64,000 nucleotides of DNA from Streptomyces roseirectus (GTDB lineage Bacteria > Actinomycetota > Actinomycetes > Streptomycetales > Streptomycetaceae). Shown piece after piece: positions 11,342 through 18,924 of the stretch. Numbering within the stretch: the stretch's first letter is position 1; each line of letters starts with the position of its first letter. A model generated the notes under the pieces. That model was not told the DNA's origin. It did no database searches and saw only the letters and a list, made by a program, of their open reading frames with translations. Both the position numbers and the translations under genes were made by a program. Where the stretch lies: the NCBI RefSeq assembly GCF_014489635.1, contig NZ_CP060828.1, positions 7,320,001-7,384,000 of the forward strand, written 5' to 3'.

Positions 11342-11554
11342 ATGAACGACGCCGCCGACGGCCGGGTGCCCCGCACCCCCACCGGGAACGCCGAGGTCGA
11401 CGCCCTCCTCGGCCGTCTCGCCGACACCGACCACCTCGCGACCGACGGGCACATCGAGGTGTACGAGGATGTGCACCGGGGGCTGCGCGACGCGCTCACC
11501 GCGCTCGACGCCCGCCCGGGGCCTTCGGGGCCCTCATCGTCGGCACGGCATTAG
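11342..11554 (+). CDS. Small conserved-looking protein upstream of tlyA
   Basis: This 70-residue protein is hydrophilic and slightly acidic, with a likely helical centre (EVDALLGRLADTD, then HIEVYEDVHRGLRDAL) and a Pro/Ser-rich tail. I do not recognise a named family. The ORF has strong G/C third-position bias and a leaderless promoter (TAGCGT, 6 nt). It ends 14 bp before tlyA and is probably cotranscribed with tlyA, nadK and perhaps recN. Confidence 0.75.
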   Translation: MNDAADGRVPRTPTGNAEVDALLGRLADTDHLATDGHIEVYEDVHRGLRDALTALDARPGPSGPSSSARH

Positions 11555-11568
11555 GAGTGGGAACCAAG

Positions 11569-12384
11569 GTGGCAGGAGTCGCGCGTCGTCGGCTGGACGC
11601 GGAGCTGGTGCGGCGCAAGCTGGCGCGGTCGCGGGAGCACGCCAGTCAGTTGATCGCGGCGGGGCGGGTGACCGTCGGGAAGACGGTCGCGACGAAGCCG
11701 GCCACGCAGGTGGAGACGGCCGCGGCGATCGTCGTCCAGGCCGACGACGGTGATCCCGAGTACGTGTCCCGGGGCGGGCACAAGCTCGCGGGGGCGCTCG
11801 CGGCGTTCGTCCCCCTCGGGCTCGTCGTCGAGGGGCGTCGCGCGCTCGACGCGGGGGCCTCCACCGGGGGGTTCACCGACGTGCTGCTGCGGGCCGGGGC
11901 CGCGCACGTCGTCGCCGTCGACGTCGGATACGGACAACTCGCCTGGTCTCTCCAAAGTGATGAACGCGTCACCGTCAAGGACCGTACGAACGTACGCGAG
12001 TTGACGCTTGAAGCGATCGATGGGGAGCCTGTGGATCTAGTCGTGGGGGACTTGTCCTTCATCCCGCTCGGGCTCGTGCTGCCCGCGCTGGCGCGGTGCG
12101 TGAAACCGGACGCCGACCTGGTGATGATGGTCAAGCCGCAGTTCGAGGTGGGGAAGGAACGGCTCGGCAGCGGGGGCGTCGTGCGCAGCCCCGAGTTGCG
12201 GGCCGAAGCGGTGCGGGGGGTGGCCGCGAAGGCGGCCGAGCTGGGGCTCGGAGTGAACGGGGTCACTGCCAGTCCGCTGCCCGGACCCTCCGGGAATGTC
12301 GAATACTTTCTGTGGCTGCGTGCCGGGGCGCCCGCTCTGGATCCGGCCGACGTCGATCGTGCAGTGGCGGAGGGGCCGCGGTGA
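11569..12384 (+). CDS. tlyA: TlyA family rRNA 2'-O-methyltransferase
   Basis: The 271-residue protein has an N-terminal S4 RNA-binding domain (about residues 5-65, RLDAELVRRKLARSREHA) and an FtsJ-type SAM methyltransferase domain (LDAGASTGGFTDVLL, then VAVDVGYGQLAW). The mycobacterial homologue 2'-O-methylates 16S C1409 and 23S C1920 and confers capreomycin/viomycin susceptibility; hemolysin is a historical name. The GTG at 11569 has AGGAG about 11 nt upstream; a GTG at 11557 is possible. The stop overlaps the nadK start (GTGA), so the two are translationally coupled. Confidence 0.9.
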   Translation: MAGVARRRLDAELVRRKLARSREHASQLIAAGRVTVGKTVATKPATQVETAAAIVVQADDGDPEYVSRGGHKLAGALAAFVPLGLVVEGRRALDAGASTGGFTDVLLRAGAAHVVAVDVGYGQLAWSLQSDERVTVKDRTNVRELTLEAIDGEPVDLVVGDLSFIPLGLVLPALARCVKPDADLVMMVKPQFEVGKERLGSGGVVRSPELRAEAVRGVAAKAAELGLGVNGVTASPLPGPSGNVEYFLWLRAGAPALDPADVDRAVAEGPR

Positions 12385-13286
12385 CACAGAACTCTGGTCG
12401 GACTGTTTTCCTGCTCGCGCACACGGGGCGGCCCGCGGCCATCCGTAGCGCCGAGCTCGTCGTGAAGGGGCTGCTGCGGTCGGGGATCGGGGTGCGGGTC
12501 CTGGAGTACGAGGCGCGGGACCTGCCGCTGCCGGCGGAGGTCGAGCTGATCTCCGAGGCCACGCCGCAGTGCCTGGAGGGGTGCGAGCTGCTGATCGTCC
12601 TCGGTGGGGACGGGACGCTGCTGCGGGGGGCCGAGTTCGCGCGGGCCTCCGGGGTGCCGATGCTCGGGGTCAACCTCGGGAGCGTGGGGTTCCTCGCGGA
12701 GGCCGAGCGGGACGATCTCGACAAGGTCGTGGACCGGGTGGTGACCCGGGCGTACGAGGTCGAGGAGCGGATGACCGTCGATGTGGTGGTCCACAGCAAC
12801 GGGGACATCGTCCATACGGACTGGGCGCTGAACGAGGCGGCGGTGCAGAAGGCGGGCGCCGAGAAGCTGCTCGAGGTCGTTCTCGAGATCGACGGGCGGC
12901 CTGTCACCGGGTTCGGGTGTGACGGGATCTGTCTGTCCACGCCCACCGGGTCGACCGCGTACGCGTTCTCCGCCGGGGGGCCTGTGGTGTGGCCCGAGGT
13001 GGAGGCGTTGCTGATGGTGCCGATCAGCGCGCACGCGTTGTTCGCGAAGCCACTGGTGACCTCGCCGGATTCCGTGCTGGCCGTGGAGATTCTGCCGCAT
13101 GTTCCGCCGGGGGTGCTGTGGTGTGACGGGCGGCGGACCGTCGAGTTGCCGCCGGGGGCGCGGGTCGAGGTGCGGCGGGGGGCTGTGCCGGTTCGGCTGG
13201 CCCGGCTGCATCATGCGTCGTTCACCGACCGGCTCGTGGCGAAGTTCGCGTTGCCGGTGTCCGGGTGGCGGGGGGCGCCGCACTAG
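12381..13286 (+). CDS. nadK: NAD kinase
   Basis: This 301-residue enzyme phosphorylates NAD to NADP in the cytoplasm. It carries the GGDGTLLRGAEFA motif, the NEAAVQKAG segment that contacts NAD, and the glycine-rich CDGICLSTPTGSTAYAFSAGGP region, given here by its parts TPTGSTAY and SAGGP. The length is normal for the family. The GTG start overlaps the tlyA stop by 4 bp. It is the last gene before a roughly 600-bp repetitive spacer ahead of recN. Confidence 0.95.
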   Translation: MTQNSGRTVFLLAHTGRPAAIRSAELVVKGLLRSGIGVRVLEYEARDLPLPAEVELISEATPQCLEGCELLIVLGGDGTLLRGAEFARASGVPMLGVNLGSVGFLAEAERDDLDKVVDRVVTRAYEVEERMTVDVVVHSNGDIVHTDWALNEAAVQKAGAEKLLEVVLEIDGRPVTGFGCDGICLSTPTGSTAYAFSAGGPVVWPEVEALLMVPISAHALFAKPLVTSPDSVLAVEILPHVPPGVLWCDGRRTVELPPGARVEVRRGAVPVRLARLHHASFTDRLVAKFALPVSGWRGAPH

Positions 13287-13383
13287 GCCCACTGTGGGGG
13301 GTGGGGAGTGTTCGTCGGCGGGTGCGGGTGATCTGTGGCTGGTCGCGCAGTTCCCCGCGCCCCTGAAAGACTCGGGCCCGCCC

Positions 13384-13770
13384 GGAGATTTTCGTGCGGC
13401 CCCGGTCACCTCCCGTTCGGCTCCCGCCGTCTCGCGCCCGGCCCCGGGTCGCCTCCCGCCTGATCCCCGCCGTCTCCCGTTCGGCCCCGGGTACTTCCCG
13501 TCCCGGCCGCCTCCCGTCCGGTCCTTGTCGTCTCGCGCCCGGTCCCGGGTCGCCTTCCGTCCGGTCCTTGTCGTCTCGCGCCCGGTCCCGGGTCGCCTTC
13601 CGTCCGGTCCCCGCCGTCTCCCGTTCGGTCCCGGGTCGCCTTCCGTCCGGTCCCCGCCGTCTCCCGTTCGGTCCCGGGTCGCCTTCCGTCCGGTCCCCGC
13701 CGTCTCCCGTCCGGTCCTGGGTCGCCTTCCGTCCGGTCCTGTCGGCTTCCGTTCGGTTCGAGATGCCTTT
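13384..13770 (+). repeat. 43-bp GC-rich minisatellite between nadK and recN
   Basis: About eight head-to-tail units of roughly 43 bp can be read. The best conserved (about 13550-13730) start CCTTCCGTCCGGTCC and end GGTCCCGGGTCG; the outer units are degenerate or differ in length. Long reading frames through it on both strands are by-products of the absence of stop codons in the repeat. The rest of the 13287-13880 gap holds no gene. I see no spacers, so this is not a CRISPR array. Confidence 0.85.
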
Positions 13771-13880
13771 CGCTCGGCCCTGGGTATCTTTCGGCTCGTC
13801 CCGGACGCCTCCCCCTCGTCTGCCAAACCTCCACTCGCCCGAGTGACAAGGGTGCCTCGCGCTCTTCGTGTCGTACCTCG

Positions 13881-13886
13881 TATGGT
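13881..13886 (+). promoter_or_regulatory. -10 element of leaderless recN promoter
   Basis: TATGGT lies 7 nt upstream of the GTG at 13894, with no ribosome binding site between. This supports both the start choice and a leaderless recN transcript. I could not see a clear LexA or PafBC box next to it. Confidence 0.55.
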
Positions 13887-13893
13887 CTTCTGC

Positions 13894-15624
13894 GTGCTGG
13901 AAGAGATGCGGATACGGTCCCTCGGAGTCATCGACGACGCGGTCGTCGAGTTGTCGCCCGGGTTCACCGCCGTGACCGGTGAGACGGGTGCGGGCAAGAC
14001 CATGGTGGTCACCAGCCTGGGGCTGTTGCTCGGGGGCAGGGCGGATCCGGCGTTGGTGCGGATCGGGGCCGAGCGGGCGGTCGTGGAGGGGCGGATCTCG
14101 GTGCCCGAGGGGGCGGCGGTCGCTCTGCGGGCGGAGGAGGCCGGGGCCGAACTCGACGACGGGGCGCTGCTCATCAGCCGTACCGTTTCGGCGGAGGGGC
14201 GCTCGCGGGCGCACGTCGGCGGGCGGAGCGTGCCTGTCGGGGTGCTCGCGGAGCTGGCGGACGAACTGGTCGCCGTCCACGGGCAGACCGACCAGCAGGG
14301 GCTGCTGAAGCTCACCCGGCAGCGGCAGGCGCTCGACCGGTACGCCGGGGACGCCGTGACGGGGTCGCTCGCGAAGTACGGGGAGGCGTACCGGCGGCTG
14401 CGGGCCGTCGCCGCCGAGCTGGACGAGATCACCACGCGCGCGCGTGAACGGGCGCAGGAGGCCGACCTGCTGCGGTTCGGCCTCGACGAGATCGCGGCCG
14501 TCGAACCCCGCGCCGGGGAGGACGTCGAGCTGGCGGAGGAGGCCGAGCGGCTGGGGCACGCCGAGGCGCTGTCGTCCGCCGCGACGCTCGCGCACGCCGC
14601 TCTCGCGGGCAACCCCGAGGACCCTGAGGGCATCGACGCGGCGACCCTCGTCGCGGGCGCCCAGCGCGCCCTGGAGGCCGTCCGCTCGCACGACCCGGCG
14701 CTGGCCTCCCTCGCCGACCGCCTCGGTGAGCTGGGCATCCTCCTCGGCGACGTCGCCGGCGAGCTGGCCGGGTACGCCGACGACCTCGACGCCGACCCGC
14801 GCAGGCTCGCGGCCGTCGAGGAGCGCCGGGCCGCGCTCACCGCGCTCACCCGCAAGTACGGCACCGACGTGAACGCCGTCCTGGAGTGGGCCGAGACGAG
14901 CGCCGCCCGCCTCACCGAACTGGACTCGGACGACGAGCGGATCGGCGAACTCACCGCCGAACGCGACGCCCTGCGCGTCGAACTCGGCGCCCTCGCCCAG
15001 GCGTTGACCGACGCCCGGACCGAGGCCGCCGAACGGTTCGCCGCCGCCGTCACCGCCGAACTGGCGTCCCTCGCGATGCCCCACGCGCGCGTGTCCTTCG
15101 CGATCCGGCAGACCGAGGACCCCGACGGCGTCGAGGTCGGCGGCAGGCCGGTCGCCTACGGGCCATCCGGCGTGGACGAGGTCGAGCTGCTGCTCGCCCC
15201 GCACCCCGGCGCGCCGCCGAGGCCCATCGCCAAGGGCGCGTCCGGCGGTGAGCTGTCGCGCGTGATGCTCGCGGTGGAGGTCGTGTTCGCCGGGACCGAC
15301 CCGGTGCCGACGTACCTGTTCGACGAGGTCGACGCGGGCGTCGGCGGGAAGGCGGCCGTCGAGATCGGCCGACGGCTCGCCAAGCTCGCCAGGACCGCGC
15401 AGGTCGTCGTCGTCACCCACCTCCCGCAGGTCGCGGCCTTCGCCGACCGGCAGTTGCTGGTGGAGAAGACCAACGACGGGTCCGTCACCCGCTCGGGTGT
15501 GAAGGTCCTGGAGGGCGAGGAGCGGATCCGGGAGCTGTCGCGGATGCTCGCCGGGCAGGAGGACTCGCAGACGGCGCGGGCGCACGCGGAGGAGTTGCTG
15601 GCGACGGCGCGGGCGGACGCGTAG
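13894..15624 (+). CDS. recN: DNA repair ATPase RecN
   Basis: This 576-residue SMC-like protein acts in double-strand-break repair by organising DNA ends and chromatids. Walker A is GETGAGKT near residue 30. Two long helical arms form a coiled coil (about residues 155-360). The ABC signature ASGGELSRVMLA and Walker B YLFDEVDAGVGG lie in the C-terminal half. Length fits the family. I chose the GTG at 13894; an ATG at 13882 would add four residues, and longer readings run into the minisatellite. It follows nadK after the repeat and is likely transcribed from its own leaderless promoter. Confidence 0.93.
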   Translation: MLEEMRIRSLGVIDDAVVELSPGFTAVTGETGAGKTMVVTSLGLLLGGRADPALVRIGAERAVVEGRISVPEGAAVALRAEEAGAELDDGALLISRTVSAEGRSRAHVGGRSVPVGVLAELADELVAVHGQTDQQGLLKLTRQRQALDRYAGDAVTGSLAKYGEAYRRLRAVAAELDEITTRARERAQEADLLRFGLDEIAAVEPRAGEDVELAEEAERLGHAEALSSAATLAHAALAGNPEDPEGIDAATLVAGAQRALEAVRSHDPALASLADRLGELGILLGDVAGELAGYADDLDADPRRLAAVEERRAALTALTRKYGTDVNAVLEWAETSAARLTELDSDDERIGELTAERDALRVELGALAQALTDARTEAAERFAAAVTAELASLAMPHARVSFAIRQTEDPDGVEVGGRPVAYGPSGVDEVELLLAPHPGAPPRPIAKGASGGELSRVMLAVEVVFAGTDPVPTYLFDEVDAGVGGKAAVEIGRRLAKLARTAQVVVVTHLPQVAAFADRQLLVEKTNDGSVTRSGVKVLEGEERIRELSRMLAGQEDSQTARAHAEELLATARADA

Positions 15625-16015
15625 GCGGCCGGAACCCGACCGGACCCGCCGGGCTCGTGCCGGGTCTTTCGCGGGGCGCGTTCCTGACGGGGCGCGCCCC
15701 GCGCGCTGTGCGCCGTACGGGTGATGTGCGGGGCGTTCGGGGGTGGTGTGGCGGGCTGGTGTGCGAGGTTCTTCAGCCGTGGAGAGCTTGTTCGCACGTA
15801 ACCGCACGGCGTCACTCATGTGGGTGACAAGAGGGTTCAGGTCAGGGGATTCCCGGCAGTGGGGCGGTTCGGAACGGCCGTACGGGCTGGCATCCTTGGC
15901 AGGGAGCGCGCGGGTCGGGGAGGCGGGTACGGGGGCCGCGACGTCGTCGTCCCCGTGTGTTCCTTCTGTACGTTTCCCCGTGACGTCCCGACCTCGAACC
16001 AGGAGCCCCGGCCGC
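15625..16015. other. 391-bp gap between recN and glycosyltransferase
   Basis: A weak hairpin (GACCCG at 15643-15648 with CGGGTC at 15661-15666, followed by TTT) may terminate recN. GTAAC at about 15799 and GTCAC...GTGAC at about 15810-15827 form irregular repeats that could bind a regulator of the downstream gene. I see no convincing gene. Confidence 0.4.
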
Positions 16016-17137
16016 GTGAGCCACGTCAGCAGCCCTTCGTCCCAGGGCCAGGCGCCGTTGCGCACCGTCCAGGTACTCGGCGGCGGCAACGCCGGAAGCA
16101 GCGCGCACGTGCGCTCGCTGACCGCCGGGCTCGTCGCACGGGGCGTGCGGGTCACGGTGTGCGCCCCCTCCGAGTCCGATCACACCTACGACTTCTCCGG
16201 CGCCGGCGCCGACCACGTGCCGGTGCCGCGCAGCAGTGACCCGGGGTCCGTCGCCGCGCTGCGGGCCGCCTGCGCCGACGCCGACCTCGTCCACGCGCAC
16301 GGCCTGCACGCCTCGTTCCGCGCGGTGCTCGCGCTCAGCGGGCGGCGCACTCCGCTGATCGTCACCTGGCACAACGGGGCCCGCGCCGAGGGGGCCCGCG
16401 CGCATCTGCTGCGCCTGCTGGAGCGCAGGGTGGTGAGGGCGGCGACCGTCGTGCTGGGCACGACCTCCGACCTCGTCGACCGGGCCCGGCGCACGGGCGC
16501 CCGCGACGCCCGGCTCGCCGCGGTGTCCCTGCCGGGGCAGCGGGCCGGCGCCGAGCTGCTCGAGGGCAAGCTGCGGGCCGAACTCGGGGTCGGTGAACGG
16601 CCGTTGCTGCTCGCCGTGGGGTCGCTCGACCGGTACCGGGGGTACGAGGTGCTGCTCGACGCTGCGCGCGGGTGGCGCTTCCTCGACCCCGTTCCGCTGG
16701 TCGTCGTCGCCGGAGAGGGGCCGCTGCGGGGCGAGTTGCAGAGCCGGATCGACCGGGAAGGGCTGCCCGTGCTGCTCGTCGGGCAACGGGACGACGTTCC
16801 CGAGCTGCTGGGTGCGGCCGAGCTGGCGCTGCTGCCCGGGGCCGACGAGTCGCGGTCCGTTCTCGCGCAGGCGGCGCTGAGCGCGGGGGTCCCGCTGATC
16901 GCCCCGCTGACCAGCGGGGTGCGCGAACTCGTCGGGGACGCCGCCGAGTTGGTGGCTCCCGGGGACGCGGAGGCGTTGGGGTCGGCCGTCGTACGGCTGC
17001 TGGGGGACGCCGGGCGGCGGGAGGAGCTGCGGGCGTCGGGGCTGCGGCAGGCGGGGAGTTGGCCCACGGAGGACGAGACGGTGGCGCAAGTGCTGAGCGT
17101 CTACGACGAGTTGACGCAGCTTCGGCCCATCGGATAG
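16016..17137 (+). CDS. Glycosyltransferase, GT4/GT1 superfamily (GT-B fold)
   Basis: The 373-residue protein has the two-domain GT-B layout. The N-terminus has the glycine-rich VLGGGNAGSSAHVRSL loop typical of GT4 acceptor domains. The C-terminal donor domain shows the sugar-nucleotide site, including LLAVGSLDRYRGYEVLLDA, and a PGADESRSVLAQAALSAGVP region corresponding to the usual E-x7-E area. It is cytoplasmic or membrane-peripheral; donor and acceptor are unknown. The GTG at 16016 has AGGAG about ten bases upstream, and the weak reading upstream of it has no conserved features. The gene converges on the pucR-type gene with a 9-bp gap. Confidence 0.8.
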   Translation: MSHVSSPSSQGQAPLRTVQVLGGGNAGSSAHVRSLTAGLVARGVRVTVCAPSESDHTYDFSGAGADHVPVPRSSDPGSVAALRAACADADLVHAHGLHASFRAVLALSGRRTPLIVTWHNGARAEGARAHLLRLLERRVVRAATVVLGTTSDLVDRARRTGARDARLAAVSLPGQRAGAELLEGKLRAELGVGERPLLLAVGSLDRYRGYEVLLDAARGWRFLDPVPLVVVAGEGPLRGELQSRIDREGLPVLLVGQRDDVPELLGAAELALLPGADESRSVLAQAALSAGVPLIAPLTSGVRELVGDAAELVAPGDAEALGSAVVRLLGDAGRREELRASGLRQAGSWPTEDETVAQVLSVYDELTQLRPIG

Positions 17138-17146
17138 CGGCGGTTC

Positions 17147-18898
17147 TCAGCCGACGTGCCGTCTGGCCCGTAGCGCCAGGCTCAACGCCAGTACGGTCTG
17201 CGGGTCTTCGAGGTCCGTGCCCAGCAACTCGCTGATCTTCGCGAGGCGGTTGTAGAGCGTCTGGCGGTTCAGGTGCAGTTCCCGCGCCGTCTCCGCCTTG
17301 CGGCCCGCGTGGGCCAAGTACGTCTCCAGGGTGGGCAGGAGCGGGGGTTTGGCGCGGGTGTCGTGGGCCCGGAGCGGGCCGAGCGCCCGGTCGACGAACG
17401 CCGCGAGGTCCGGGTGGCCGCGCAGCCGCCACAGCAGCAGGTCGATGTCCAAGTGGCGCGCGTCGTACCAGGGTCGGGGCGGGAGCCCCTGGGCGGCGGT
17501 GGCGGCCTCCGCCGCGTGCCGCAGGCTCGCCGGGACCGCCGCCCAGGTGCCGGGCACGCCCACGACGATGACCGGGGGAGGGGAGCCGGGGCGATGGGTG
17601 CCGGCCCGGTCGACGCCGGCGCGCAGTGCCGCCGCCGCGCGGTCGGCCAGCGCCGGGCGGTCCGTTTCCGTGCGGAGGCCGAGGAGGACCAGGACCCGGC
17701 CCTCGACCGGGCGCACGCCGAGCAGGACGGGGGCTCCCAGGGACGCCAGTTCCTCGGCGACCGCCCTCGCCGGGGGCGTCCCCGGGTCGCCCAGGCGCAT
17801 CACGAGCGGGAGCAGGGGGCCGGCGCCGGGCTTGAAACCGAGGACCCTGGCCTGGGTGGGGGCGTCCTCCGGGGCGATACGGCCCTCCGCGAGGTCCGTG
17901 AGGAAGTCGCCCCGGCCGCGCGCGGCCAGTTCCTCCTCCTGCCGGGCCTGCATCAGCACGACCGCCAGAATCCCGGCCGCCCGCTCGGCGGCGATGCGGT
18001 GGACCGGCGCGAGGGGCGCGCGTACGGGGAGCAGGACGAGCCTTGCGCGCACCGAGGTGCCGGGGGCGCCGGGGCCGCGGCCGAACATCGAGGCGCCGGA
18101 TGCGCCGGAGCCGGAGCCGGAGCCGGACACCGAGGTGCCGACGGCACCGGGGGCACGCCCGGACGCCGTCTCACCGAACCCGCTCACGCCGACGCCCGGC
18201 ACCGGCCCGCTCCCGTAGCCGCCGCCCGGCACGTCCACCACGACCGTCCCCGCGGGCGCCTCCTTCCCCGGCCCCCGCAGCCGCTCCCACACCTGGAGCG
18301 GATCCGCGCCCTCGGGTCCGGCCCCGGCCGCGTACAGCAGACGCCCCTCGGCCGTCTCCAGGAACACCGGGTTGCCGCCGAAGTCCGCGAGGATGCCCAG
18401 CACTTGGGGGATCCCGCCGCCGCCAAGCAGCGCGTCCGTGCACCGGCGGTGCACCTCCTCCGCCCGCCGCAGCAGCGCGTAGTGCCCGTTCACGATCTCG
18501 GTGTGGATCTCCTCGGTCACCGTCACGAACGCGACCTCGCGGTGGAGTTGGACCAGCGGCAGCCCCGTCGTCCGCGCCGTCTCCACCAGCGCGGCGGGCA
18601 ACCGGGTGAAACGGGGCCCGAGTTCGACGACCAGGGCGGCGATGCCGCGCTCGGCCAGCGTCCGCACGAACGCGCGCTGCTCCGCCGGTCGCGTCCCGAG
18701 CCCGTACCCGGTGGTCAGCAGCAGCTCGCCCCCTTTGAGCAGCGAGGCGATGTGCGGCACCTCGCCCGCGTGCACCCACCGCACCCCCCGCTCCAGCCCC
18801 TCCGCCCCCGCGACCACCTCCGGCAGCCCGCTCCGCAGCCCCGGCAGCTCCAGGGCGCGGCGCACAGTGATGCCGGTGTGGTCTTCGGGGGTGTCCAT
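17147..18898 (-). CDS. PucR-family transcriptional regulator
   Basis: This 583-residue regulator has the N-terminal PucR-like sensory domain (ITVRRALELPGLRSGLPEV onward) and a C-terminal PucR-type helix-turn-helix (ETARELHLNRQTLYNRLAKI). Between them lies a Gly/Ser/Pro-rich stretch (about residues 220-290) that looks like a flexible insert. Family members often control purine, amino acid or other nitrogen catabolism, but the target cannot be read. The ATG at 18898 follows TAGCGT by 7 nt in the 26-bp gap after the GH15 gene, so it likely has its own leaderless promoter. Confidence 0.87.
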   Translation of the reverse strand: MDTPEDHTGITVRRALELPGLRSGLPEVVAGAEGLERGVRWVHAGEVPHIASLLKGGELLLTTGYGLGTRPAEQRAFVRTLAERGIAALVVELGPRFTRLPAALVETARTTGLPLVQLHREVAFVTVTEEIHTEIVNGHYALLRRAEEVHRRCTDALLGGGGIPQVLGILADFGGNPVFLETAEGRLLYAAGAGPEGADPLQVWERLRGPGKEAPAGTVVVDVPGGGYGSGPVPGVGVSGFGETASGRAPGAVGTSVSGSGSGSGASGASMFGRGPGAPGTSVRARLVLLPVRAPLAPVHRIAAERAAGILAVVLMQARQEEELAARGRGDFLTDLAEGRIAPEDAPTQARVLGFKPGAGPLLPLVMRLGDPGTPPARAVAEELASLGAPVLLGVRPVEGRVLVLLGLRTETDRPALADRAAAALRAGVDRAGTHRPGSPPPVIVVGVPGTWAAVPASLRHAAEAATAAQGLPPRPWYDARHLDIDLLLWRLRGHPDLAAFVDRALGPLRAHDTRAKPPLLPTLETYLAHAGRKAETARELHLNRQTLYNRLAKISELLGTDLEDPQTVLALSLALRARRHVG

Positions 18899-18905
18899 AC
18901 GGGGG

Positions 18906-18911
18906 ACGCTA
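18906..18911 (-). promoter_or_regulatory. -10 element of leaderless pucR-type gene promoter
   Basis: TAGCGT on the minus strand ends 7 nt before the ATG at 18898. The same hexamer is used at 11330 and 44618. Confidence 0.55.
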
Positions 18912-18924
18912 CCCGGCTGGGGGA

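Noticed and set aside
13384..13770. CRISPR array
   Set aside because: Units are directly adjacent with no unique spacers and no cas genes nearby; this is a minisatellite.
13830..13893. LexA or PafBC damage-response box before recN
   Set aside because: I looked for the usual half-sites at the right distance from TATGGT and found only partial matches, so no call is made.
11646..16155. Two minus-strand frames of 1135 and 977 codons across nadK, the minisatellite and recN
   Set aside because: They cover well-defined genes on the plus strand, have no recognisable domain, and read through the 43-bp repeat to give collagen-like sequence.
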